Source: Antedon mediterranea (taxonomy: Eukaryota > Echinodermata > Crinoidea > Comatulida > Antedonidae). From it: 64,000 nt of DNA. The position numbers and the translations under genes are program-made. The DNA lies in NCBI RefSeq assembly GCF_964355755.1, contig NC_092672.1, positions 22,068,501-22,132,500 on the forward strand. Direction: 5' to 3'. This document shows, piece by piece, positions 27,201 through 34,271 of the stretch (its first letter is position 1; every line of letters begins with the position of its first letter). The notes beneath the pieces were generated by a model that saw only the letters and a list, made by a program, of their open reading frames with translations, did no database searches and was not told the origin of the DNA.

Positions 27201-30200
27201 AAGTGTGTTGCCAGTCTGAGTGTGGTATCTACCAGCTAAGTACCGCTCATGTAAACAGTTCAGCACTATGAACAGAAAACATTTTGTTAAGTAACAAGTG
27301 TGTTGCCAGTCTAAGTGTGGTATCTACCAGCTAAGTACCGCTCATGTAAACAGTTCAGCACTATGAACAGAAAACATTTTGTTAAGTAACAAGTGTGTTG
27401 CCAGTCTGAGTGTGGTATCTACCAGCTAAGTACCGCTCACATAAACAGTTCAGCACTATGAACAGAAAACATTAGAAGTAACAAGTGTGTTGCCAGTCTA
27501 AGTGTGGTATCTACCAGCTAAGTACTGCTCAAGTGTGTTGCCCATATTTTGTCAAATTTTCTTCAAATTATTTGCTGTTCTACTCTAAAAATGTATTACT
27601 GAACTATAAATTTTATTTTAAAGTGAGTATTTAATTTGGAAAAATTTGAAGGAAAATGTTGGATTCATCCAAATTGTGGTCTTTGATCTCTAATTAGTTA
27701 GAGGGAGGCAACAGCTAATGGTAAAAAATAGGTGATCATCTGGCTTTAAATTAGATTGAGCTTTTAATTAAAGGGGTCTTTAATAGAAGGAAGACCTGTA
27801 TAGTAGTAACAACCATTGAAACATGTGTCTACTATTAATTCGCTTACCAGCAGGTTCTGAGAGAGGATTAATCAAGACAAGATCATCTGTATTGATCCAA
27901 TCTGTTTGAGTACACAGCACTGGATAGCCAGCATGACCACGTATCACAACCTCCTAGACAATGAAGTTACAAGCAATATTTAAAATACATTATATAGAAT
28001 ACTTAGTAGCAAGGTTGGGTTGTTGACATAGATGGTATGCTTCCCTCCCCTCCTTACCTCACAATTATATTTTGTGTCTATAATCTTGCCATCACTAAAA
28101 CATGAATCAACACACGCTGGAACCCAAACCTCTTACCTGGCCATTAGATTTAGTGACTATAATCTTGCCATCACTAAAACATGAATCAACACATGCTGGA
28201 ACCCAAAACTCTTACCTGGCCATTAGATTTAGTGACTATAATCTTGCCATCACTAAAACATGAATTGACAAATGCTGGAACCCAAACCTCTTACCTGGCC
28301 ATTCGATTTAGTGACTATAATTTTGCCATCACTAAAACATGAATTAACACACGCTGGAACCCAAACCTCTTACCTGGCCATTAGATTTAGTGACTATAAT
28401 CTTGCCATCACTAAACATGAATTAACACACGCTGGAACCCAAACCTCTTACCTGGCCATTAGATTTAGTCACTATAATCTTTCCATCACTAAAACATGAA
28501 TCAACACATGCTGGAACCCAAACCTCTTACCTGGCCATTAGATTTAGTGACTATAATCTTGCCATCACTAAAACATGAATTAACACATGCTGGAACCCAA
28601 ACCTCTTACCTGGCCATTCGATTTAGTGACTATAATCTTGCCATCACTAAAACATGAATTAACACACGCTGGAACCCAAACCTCTTACCTGGCCATTAGA
28701 TTTAGTGACTATAATCTTGCCATCACTAAACATGAATTAACACACGCTGGAACCCAAACCTCTTACCTGGCCATTAGATTTAGTCACTATAATCTTGCCA
28801 TCACTAAAACATGAATCAACACACACTGGAACCCAAACCTCTTACCTGGCCATTAGATTTAGTGACTGTAATCTTGCCATCACTAAAACATGAATTAACA
28901 CATGCTGGAACCCAAACCTCTTACCTGGTCATTAGATTTAGTGATTATAATCTTGCCATCACTAAAACATGAATCAACACACGCTGGAACCCAAACCTCT
29001 TACCTGGCCATTAGATTTAGTGACTATAAACTTGCCATCACTAAAACATGAATTAACACACGCTGGAACCCAAACCTCTTACCTGGCCATTAGATTTAGT
29101 GACTATAATCTTGCCATCACTAAAACATGAACTAACAGTTAACACACGCTGGAACCCAAACCTCTTACCTGGCCATTATATTTAGTGACTATAATTAGGT
29201 ATCCCAATGAAAAAATTCAGATTAATTTTTTTACATTTTCTTTCAGTTAACCATAAAGAACTTAATGTAATTAGCATTTTGCGATTTAAATGATTGAAAT
29301 CCGATTACCCGTTCTAAAGTTATGGTTATTTAAAGTGGTAAAAAAATATACGATTTTTTGCCTAAAAATGGTGTTTTTTGCAGTTGAAATTGGAAGCATT
29401 TTTAAAAGGTTATAACTTTTACAATAATTAGTTAAAAGTTTTGAATTTTGTTAAACCTATAGATATCACAGAGTTGTACAACTCTATTTTTTTTGGAGCC
29501 TCAACGAAACCTATTTTTTAAATTATTGGTCCGCAAAGTGGTAGGAAAGCATTTAACGCCCATTTTTGCTGGAATTCCCTAAAAAATGAAAAAACTGCTA
29601 TTTTTCAATGATCTGTAACTTTTGAACTACTGTACTAATTCATTTAATTTTTTTTGTACTTGTTAGAATGTAGTGTATATTTCATTAATAAATATATTTT
29701 AGATGTGTATATGAAAAAAAAAAATTTTTTTAATGGTGAAATTTAAAATTATAAAAAGAAAAAATGAAAAAGTATGTTAAAAACGGTGTGTACTGTTTCT
29801 TTTCTTTTACACTAATTTTCGGTAAGTATAATTATTAGAATATTTTAATATACTTTATATTTATAATTTCAATCATAAATACTATTATATATAACTTTTG
29901 AATACGTAAAACAAGATTTTAGGCCCATATGATTATGACACCAAATCTAAGCCGGGCTGCTAAGTAAGATATGCTCTTTTAAGGCAAACGCACAATATGG
30001 GTCAAAATAAACTCATTTTATGTTAATTAAAACAATTAATTGTTTACCTGAATAGTATATATAACATTATAAAAATTGTTTTCTTTTCGTATTATTACGT
30101 TATTAAATTGAAATACGGAGCTAAAGTTTAGGCCAAGTCACGGCTTACTCGCGATCAGTAGTCGCTCCGTTAAAGTATTTCGGTCGCAGTTAATGACTTT

Positions 30201-33200
30201 CGGCCGCCGTATACAGAGTCAAATGTAACGTTGGTAAATTAGCTTAATAAATTTCCTCGGTACATTTTAACCTAACGCATTTGCATTGTATACTTGCATA
30301 ATAAATCTTCCGCACATTACATCAATTTTAAGTTGTTAAATTAATGTGTAAAACCAGATATTCTACGACGGAAAAGGACATGTCAATCTCCGACATCGCT
30401 GCTGTCACACATCTCGCGTCGAGCCGGTCGAACTCGAGCGAGGAAAACTAAACAACGTGTTCAAAATATGGAACGTACCATTCGCTGATAGGGTGCATTA
30501 ATGTATTTAACGGAAAACGCCACAACAAACACGCGCGTATTTTAGAGTACAATATTTTACTCACTACAATATTCACCGGATTATAATGGTTGGATCTTTA
30601 AAATTTTGAACGGGATTTACGCCTCATGCACCATTTTAAAATGTAGTTCGCTCAATTACCATGCACAATACGTTTGTAAACTATGTTTTATCGATTTCAA
30701 TGTAGATTTAGCTATAATTTAATACCAAAATCCATAATATTTTTCCATAAACGGTGAATCAAAATTGGATTTTTGTCACAAAAATTGACTTTTCGTTACG
30801 AAAAACCTATTTATAGAAGACGATTTTCGTATCAAATTAAAGCTTATTTAAAGCCTGATAACATACAACAAAAATTAATCCGCTAGCTCCAATGGTAATC
30901 GTGCGATCGTGTTTTGAAAACTGATGGGGATTTTCCGATGAGGTTTTCAACGCGCGGAAATCGGCTCGACGGGATTTTAGAACCGTTTTAAAATCGCATT
31001 TTCTCGGCAACTAATTCATTAATTTTAATTATAAACACACTTATACATAGATTAAAACAAGTACTTTCAAACAATATAAATTTTGTAAGTATTAATTAAG
31101 ACTGAATACGATTTATTTAACATCAAAGTCATACTACTTTTTCGAATTTCGTCAATATTTCAAAAGTGATACCCCTCTGTGCGCTTTCATTGGGATACCT
31201 ACTATAATCTTGCCATCACTAAAACATGAATTAACACACGCTGGAACCCAAACCTCTTTTTCCTCATGTATCCACACCATTAACCCCTGAAAGTACAGTA
31301 AACAGTTCATTATTCAATTCAATCAACTTTTATTATCCACAATCTGATTCTTTTGGTTGTGGCAGACTCACAAATGTAAACAAACATTTAAAACAAACAT
31401 TTAAAATACACATCTATACAAATTATTGCTAAAGAGTAATTTTTGTAAAGTCTAACAGCTTTCATAATAAATTATTCATTTGGAGCTTTGAGGACTAAAA
31501 TATGTATTGAAAAGAGGATGTGTTTCATTTTGAAGGATCTAATAGTAATTATTCTGTATATAATTCTTTATGTTAAAACCATTCATGAATACGTACATGT
31601 GTGACGTTTCAACTTGTTTTTAACAAGTCAGGCAATGACTATTTGTAATTTGTAATAGTCTGTGATTTTCCGAAGTTCTTTGCCTTTTTAGGGGGCGCTA
31701 ATCTACAACTAGCAAAGCTACAGTACTCCTAGCAACTACTAACATCTAGTCAGTTGCCAGATGAAGACTTATTAAAAACAAGTTGAAACGTTGCACATGT
31801 ACGTATTATTTTTAAACAATCTACTGACTTAAAGAAGGGCTAGACGGATGGAATTAGTAAATTAACCAGCCATGTGTGGGCAACCATTTCATTCCATGTT
31901 TTAATACCCTAATGACTAACTGTGCCAAGTGTCAGAATTTTCACTTCAGGTCTACTAAAGTAGGCCTACTATGCATGACAGAGAGAATATCAACAGCATT
32001 TTCCTTTACCTTTTTGAAACGACATGCTGGTTTCTTTTTAACTTGTGGTGGAATGCATCTAGGCCTATTTTTGGTAATAATCTGAAAAAAATAGCGAAAT
32101 GCTAAATTTTTACAAACAAATTTTTATGAACATATAACCAGTTGTGACCTAGCCTAGCTAGGAATTTAAATGGTCATTTGGCCCTATACTACTATTATAG
32201 CCTAGACAGGCCTGCCTACAGTACTAAGTACTAGGAACAGGCTTTTGCAGAAAAGTGTAGTCGGTCTGATTTGATTTGAATTGATTAGAAAATCATCATA
32301 AAAAATACATACAAAAGAAAGTGATAACATAAATTACTGACATTACAAATAATACAATTATAAAAGATTTTGCAGGATAGCCCAAAAAGCTTAGGCCTAA
32401 ATAAACATTCATCCCTTATATATAGTACCAAACAAATATTGACCAGAACCAGCAATCAACAACGCTCCATACCGAACACCCGATTTTATTGGAACCAAAA
32501 TAAAACATCGATTTGACCATATATCAAACATAAAACTACCACATTGGGCCCTGCGCTAATACGATCGGGCCCAGCAAATGAGACGATAGAGACCAAACTG
32601 GTTCCTAACACATGAGACGATCGGGCCAACGCATGAGACGATCGGGACCACATTTTCTGGGCCCAAGACGATCGGGCAGCAAATAAAAAAATTTTACTGT
32701 GATAACCGGCCTAGACTTCGGTTAGGCCTAATATAGTAATAATACGATTTCGATCCAAGTCGGCCCTAAACCGTCTCGGCCAAAGTCAAGTCGGCCCCAA
32801 GTAAACCCCAAGTCAAGTCGGCCCCACGTCAAGTCGGCCTCAAGTCAACTCGGCCTCACGTCAACTCAGCCAAAAAATAATCGGTCAACTCGGCCCCATT
32901 AAAGTATGGAACGCAAAAAGTGCAAATGAAGAGGATTGATAAAATAATATTTCTTCACAATTTTTTAACTATGAATAATTCTGACTTTTAATGAATATTA
33001 ATATTTAGACAATAATATATTTAGCAACAAAAACAGGAATGATTTCACCAACTTTCCTTTATTTACGTTTAATAAAATTTCAAATTGCACAATTGAAAAC
33101 AATTCGTAGCTGCGCCTCCCTGTGCATTTGGCAGCTTTTTCGATATCTACAACTGCTATGTGTTTTCGCTGACCGGGGGATTCCCCTTTTTTTAAAACGC

Positions 33201-33849
33201 AAAGTATGGACAAAAACGATGTACGATCATTTTTTCTATGGCCAAATGTGATGGAACCTAGGCCTCCGTCTTCGATTTACTAAATGCAATAGGCCTACCT
33301 GCACATGTTTTTGTAACACGCGGGTACTTCTATTCATATCGGCAATGAGTTCATTTTTTTATATGATATTATTATATTATATTTTTCATTTCTTCATTTT
33401 TTAGAGTGGATAGGCCTAGGCCTAGTAATAATCATAATAACATTAAGTACTTTTTGCGTTCCATACTTTATTGTGGCCGAGTTGACCGATTAGTTTTTGG
33501 CCGAGTTGACGTGAGGCCAAGTTGACTTGAGGCCGAGTTGAGTTGAAGCCGACTTGACGTGGGGCTGACTTGACCTGCACCCAATAATACCCTACCCAGG
33601 CCTACCTACCTAGCCTAGGCCTAGTAGGCTACTAGCTAGGCTATGATTGATAGCCTAGAGGAGGAGTATAGGCTAGCCTGGCTGGCCCTAGCCTAGGCCT
33701 AGATTTATTGCACCTGACCTGCATTATCCTACATAATTGCCTGTACCTAGCCTAGCTAGGCGCCGCCTAGTAATTGCATTAATTTAGTAACTTACTTTTT
33801 TGCCTACTGGAATGTAATTATTGCTGTTTTCCATCAAAATAGTTGTCAT
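11596..33849 (-). CDS. MYO19: Unconventional myosin XIX-like motor, 23 exons, about 1087 aa
   Basis: Actin-based ATPase motor; vertebrate MYO19 moves and tethers mitochondria. All reconstructed junctions are GT/AG and keep phase. Landmarks by residue: P-loop GESGSGKT 191-198, switch [10 protein letters not shown] 249-257, switch II DVYGFE 485-490 in the MYO19-like context [15 protein letters not shown]1 region [18 protein letters not shown] about 711-728, converter [14 protein letters not shown], three IQ motifs about 800-870, tail 879-1087. The tail is acidic and polar with a 14-residue triple repeat, ending in hydrophobic [15 protein letters not shown] see nothing like the vertebrate mitochondrial-anchor (MyMOMA) domain, so family identity rests on the motor. 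Exon 3 is interrupted by a transposon. The start codon is 293 bp from the OGFOD2 start. Confidence 0.85.
12581..12714 (-). CDS. MYO19: MYO19-like exon 22 (IQ2, IQ3)
   Basis: The acceptor is the AG in TTTTAGAG, not the earlier TTTTAG, which would give an immediate stop. Reads [20 protein letters not shown] then [12 protein letters not shown]. The exon's 5' half and acceptor are the founder of a roughly 109-bp array (12715-13505). Confidence 0.85.
12715..13505 (-). repeat. About 109-bp minisatellite founded on exon 22, about 7 units beyond the exon
   Basis: Every unit repeats the acceptor and the [12 protein letters not shown]-coding part of exon 22, plus intron. Some units carry base changes. 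Confidence 0.95.
13591..13717 (-). CDS. MYO19: MYO19-like exon 21 (IQ1, start of IQ2)
   Basis: [12 protein letters not shown] ... [20 protein letters not shown] then AVVIIQA. One IQ motif is complete and the second starts; these bind light chains or calmodulin. Ends phase 1. Confidence 0.9.
14250..14577. repeat. 36-bp minisatellite, about 9 units
   Basis: Unit contains GTAATAAGACTGCCTAGTTC; intronic. Confidence 0.95.
14714..14903 (-). CDS. MYO19: MYO19-like exon 20 (converter)
   Basis: [16 protein letters not shown] ... [13 protein letters not shown], the 'F..RY..L' and 'G.TK.F.R' converter motifs. Phase 0. Confidence 0.9.
15125..15197 (-). tRNA. tRNA-like sequence (possible SINE head)
   Basis: 73 nt with A-box-like TGGTCTAATGGTTAGGATA and B-box-like GGGTTTGAATC. 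It folds as a cloverleaf: anticodon stem TCTGC/GCAGA with loop ATATCAA (apparent anticodon AUC), T stem CTGGG/CTCAG with one G-U, acceptor with an A-G mismatch and a terminal G-U. AUC is not a normal animal anticodon and the body resembles Glu/Asp tRNAs, so a pseudogene or SINE promoter is more likely than a working tRNA. Confidence 0.5.
15479..15729 (-). repeat. About 121-bp tandem repeat founded on the exon 19 donor
   Basis: Two full units share CTGACCTGGTAG and the end of exon 19; the coding match decays with distance. Confidence 0.85.
15729..15907 (-). CDS. MYO19: MYO19-like exon 19 (SH1/SH2)
   Basis: [18 protein letters not shown] ... [20 protein letters not shown], strut and SH helices. 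Ends phase 2, donor GTCAGC. Its last bases and donor recur in two further decayed units at 15479-15723. Confidence 0.95.
16431..16487 (-). CDS. MYO19: MYO19-like exon 18 (loop 2)
   Basis: [19 protein letters not shown], a Lys-rich loop 2 followed by the 'TV.SKFK' helix. Phase 0. Confidence 0.85.
16824..16916 (-). CDS. MYO19: MYO19-like exon 17
   Basis: [20 protein letters not shown], following the usual 'KD.IP.EL..LL' order; lower 50K domain. Phase 0. Confidence 0.85.
17494..17602 (-). repeat. Dispersed repeat, copy 2 (inverted partner at 4499-4612)
   Basis: Reverse complement of the first copy. Lies inside intron 16 of the myosin gene. Confidence 0.75.
17655..18176. repeat. 261-bp tandem duplication
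   Basis: Two near-identical copies; GGGCCTACCCACACTCACA occurs at about 17693 and 17954. Intronic. Confidence 0.9.
18998..19174 (-). CDS. MYO19: MYO19-like exon 16
   Basis: 59 codons from [20 protein letters not shown] to [20 protein letters not shown], the 'F.V.HYAG.V.Y...G..EKN' region. Phase 0. Confidence 0.95.
19490..19545. repeat. Short tandem repeat, about 3 copies of ACAAACTATGGTTTGTAAG
   Basis: 19-bp units, each partly palindromic; intronic. Confidence 0.7.
19779..19889 (-). CDS. MYO19: MYO19-like exon 15
   Basis: [20 protein letters not shown] then [17 protein letters not shown], the relay loop 'I.W....DN..CLDLIE' region. Phase 0. Confidence 0.95.
20238..20427 (-). CDS. MYO19: MYO19-like exon 14 (switch II, relay)
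   Basis: [10 protein letters not shown] ... [20 protein letters not shown] then [15 protein letters not shown]. Switch II DVYGFE and the relay helix start. '[12 protein letters not shown]' is the strongest MYO19 signature here. Phase 0. Confidence 0.95.
20555..21260. repeat. 37-41-bp purine-rich minisatellite, about 18 units
   Basis: Unit contains GTCAGGCCATGACAGAAAGA. Open frames on both strands through it arise from the repeat and are not genes. Confidence 0.95.
21561..21750 (-). CDS. MYO19: MYO19-like exon 13
   Basis: [20 protein letters not shown] ... [15 protein letters not shown], covering the 'RD.LAK.LY..LF' helix of myosins. Ends phase 2. Confidence 0.95.
22150..22396. repeat. About 48-bp minisatellite, 5 units
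   Basis: Unit contains AACTATAAATACTGTATGCA; intronic. Confidence 0.9.
22452..22542 (-). CDS. MYO19: MYO19-like exon 12
   Basis: [18 protein letters not shown] then [12 protein letters not shown], the conserved 'ILHLGN..F' helix. Ends phase 1. Confidence 0.95.
22672..23600. repeat. About 79-bp minisatellite, 12 units
   Basis: Unit contains GTTCACTGATGTTTACTGTC, very homogeneous; in myosin intron 11. Confidence 0.95.
23686..23830 (-). repeat. About 73-bp duplication of the exon 11 3' end and donor
   Basis: The real exon end and its GTAAG donor are repeated downstream with a one-base insertion in the coding part. Confidence 0.85.
23776..23973 (-). CDS. MYO19: MYO19-like exon 11
   Basis: 66 codons from [20 protein letters not shown] to [10 protein letters not shown], upper 50K region. 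Donor GTAAG. The exon's 3' end and donor are duplicated just downstream (23686-23830). Confidence 0.85.
24615..24717 (-). CDS. MYO19: MYO19-like exon 10
   Basis: [17 protein letters not shown] then [10 protein letters not shown], the conserved 'LEK.R...[11 protein letters not shown]' region. Phase 0. Confidence 0.95.
24852..24921 (-). CDS. MYO19: MYO19-like exon 9 (switch I)
   Basis: [20 protein letters not shown], switch I with NSSRFGK intact. Ends phase 2, donor GTAAGT. Confidence 0.95.
25399..25439. repeat. Perfect 18-bp palindrome, 5-bp loop
   Basis: CAGGGAAGAGTTAAATTA is mirrored by its exact complement. It is related in sequence to palindromes at 49281 and 52163. Confidence 0.85.
25737..25810 (-). 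CDS. MYO19: MYO19-like exon 8
   Basis: [24 protein letters not shown]; the 'I..SNP.LEAFGNA' loop of myosins continues into exon 9. Ends phase 1. Confidence 0.9.
25952..26010 (-). CDS. MYO19: MYO19-like exon 7
   Basis: [19 protein letters not shown], helix after the P-loop. Ends phase 2, donor GTAATA. Confidence 0.85.
26362..26475 (-). CDS. MYO19: MYO19-like exon 6 (P-loop)
   Basis: [14 protein letters not shown]...[15 protein letters not shown]. The ATP-binding P-loop ends at the exon edge, and the Thr is supplied by exon 7. Ser replaces the usual Ala in GESGAGKT. Confidence 0.95.
26490..26765 (+). repeat. Dispersed AT-rich repeat, copy 1 (partner at 62363-62660)
   Basis: Shares ordered blocks with the second copy: GATGTAT..TCCCC, AATGGTTAAA.TTAACCAAA, TTTTTCAGGTAAATA and TATGTGACAT.AAAAT.GCATATTC. 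MITE-like. Confidence 0.65.
26939..27078 (-). CDS. MYO19: MYO19-like exon 5
   Basis: Reads [20 protein letters not shown] then TLVTLNPFK..., matching the myosin 'R...Y.T..G..L...NPF' start of the motor. Its acceptor and 5' part are the founder of the array at 26999-27530. Confidence 0.9.
26999..27530 (-). repeat. About 94-bp minisatellite founded on the exon 5 acceptor, about 6 units
   Basis: Each unit repeats TTCATAG then the TGCTGAACTG start of exon 5 and about 80 bp of its coding sequence. Confidence 0.95.
27848..27953 (-). CDS. MYO19: MYO19-like exon 4
   Basis: [20 protein letters not shown] followed by [15 protein letters not shown], the pre-motor segment with the family's DDL..NP motif. 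Ends phase 1, donor GTAAGC. Confidence 0.8.
28076..29195 (-). repeat. 79-bp minisatellite founded on the exon 3 donor, about 14 units
   Basis: On the minus strand each unit carries part of exon 3 (..VTKSNGQ) followed by GTAAGAGG. The array continues across the transposon at 29196 to the founding exon copy at 31202-31255. Confidence 0.95.
29169..31286 (-). CDS. MYO19: MYO19-like exon 3, split by a transposon
   Basis: Coding parts are 31286-31202 and 29188-29169, 105 nt in all (35 codons, phase 0 to 0), once the 2-kb insert and its 7-bp duplication are removed. It reads [20 protein letters not shown] then [15 protein letters not shown], resembling the SH3-like subdomain that precedes myosin motors. 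Donor GTAAG at 29168-29164. Reading straight into the insert hits a stop after about 14 codons. The symmetric phases mean that skipping the exon would keep frame. Confidence 0.7.
29196..31201. mobile_element. 2006-bp non-autonomous TIR element inserted in MYO19-like exon 3
   Basis: Perfect 17-bp inverted ends TAGGTATCCCAATGAAA and its complement. CTATAAT is duplicated on both sides (29189-29195, 31202-31208), and the intact site is visible in neighbouring array units. AT-rich, with no transposase frame. A 7-bp duplication fits P-like or Dada-like groups, but the family is unassigned. Confidence 0.9.
31591..31805. mobile_element. 215-bp foldback MITE
   Basis: 32-bp inverted arms beginning ACGTACATGTG, with 2 mismatches and about 150 bp between them. 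In myosin intron 2. Confidence 0.8.
32010..32081 (-). CDS. MYO19: MYO19-like exon 2
   Basis: 24 codons, phase 0 to 0, a basic segment [20 protein letters not shown]. Acceptor TTTTTTCAG, donor GTAAAG. Confidence 0.6.
32560..32695. repeat. Subterminal-type repeat array with core GACGATCGGG
   Basis: Four or five imperfect units such as ATGAGACGATCGGGCCAACG. Resembles the end of an element like those at 32753 and 41544, but I found no inverted partner. Confidence 0.6.
32753..33583. mobile_element. Element B: TIR element with AAGTCGGCC subterminal arrays
   Basis: About 110-bp inverted arms (32811-32921 and 33448-33575) built of short repeats such as GTCAACTCGGCC, each ending in a fixed AAAGTATGGAACGCAAAAAGT. 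The core at 33168-33235 (GCTGACCGGGGGATTCCCC...) is shared with elements C and D. No transposase. Located in myosin intron 1. Confidence 0.8.
33796..33849 (-). CDS. MYO19: MYO19-like exon 1 (start)
   Basis: ATG at 33849 in good context (AAAATGA), reading [18 protein letters not shown], 18 codons, phase 0, donor GTAAGT. An in-frame ATG lies upstream at 34017, but its reading has no support and overlaps the promoter. Confidence 0.65.
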
Positions 33850-34142
33850 TTTGATAGGCGCGCCTCCTCTCTCACTTACCCAAAACCAACAGTTCCTTTT
33901 TTTTTTTTCAAAAACACCGCCGCGCGCGCCACCTATAATAAAGTATCTAATAAAAAAATAAAAAAACCGCTGTGTACCGCCCTCTCTGTTATGACTCGGT
34001 GACCTTAAAATAAACAACAGCTATTTAATTACACAATGTTTTTTGCTATGATTTTTGCGATCAATCAATCACACGCCACAAGCCAAGCTTTAGCTAGGCT
34101 ACAGAACAGTAAGCATACAGTTACGTAGGCCTAGAAAATAAA
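33850..34142. promoter_or_regulatory. Divergent (bidirectional) promoter between MYO19-like gene and OGFOD2
   Basis: 293 bp between two opposite start codons. It contains GC-rich patches (GGCGCGCC at 33857-33864, CGCCGCGCGCGCC at 33918-33930) in otherwise AT-rich DNA. No clear TATA box for either gene. The role is inferred from geometry. Confidence 0.6.
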
Positions 34143-34271
34143 ATGAGTCTTGATGATAGAAAGAGCTTCTATGTTTGTAGCTGTTACTACACCCATAACA
34201 TATTTTTACCTAAGTTTAAACTGCATGTGACGTATATAGATGATAAAATATTTGCTGATATTTGGAAACCG
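34143..34271 (+). CDS. OGFOD2: OGFOD2 exon 1
   Basis: MSLDDRKSFYVCSCYYTHNI followed by FLPKFKLHVTYIDD; the 'C.C.....N.......LHV.Y' start typical of the family. 43 codons, phase 0, donor GTAAAA. Confidence 0.85.

Noticed and set aside
28272-28814. Two 75-codon plus-strand frames
   Set aside because: Antisense of the 79-bp array that copies exon 3.
29196-31201. Coding capacity in the exon-3 transposon
   Set aside because: AT-rich with stops in all frames; no transposase motif found, so non-autonomous.
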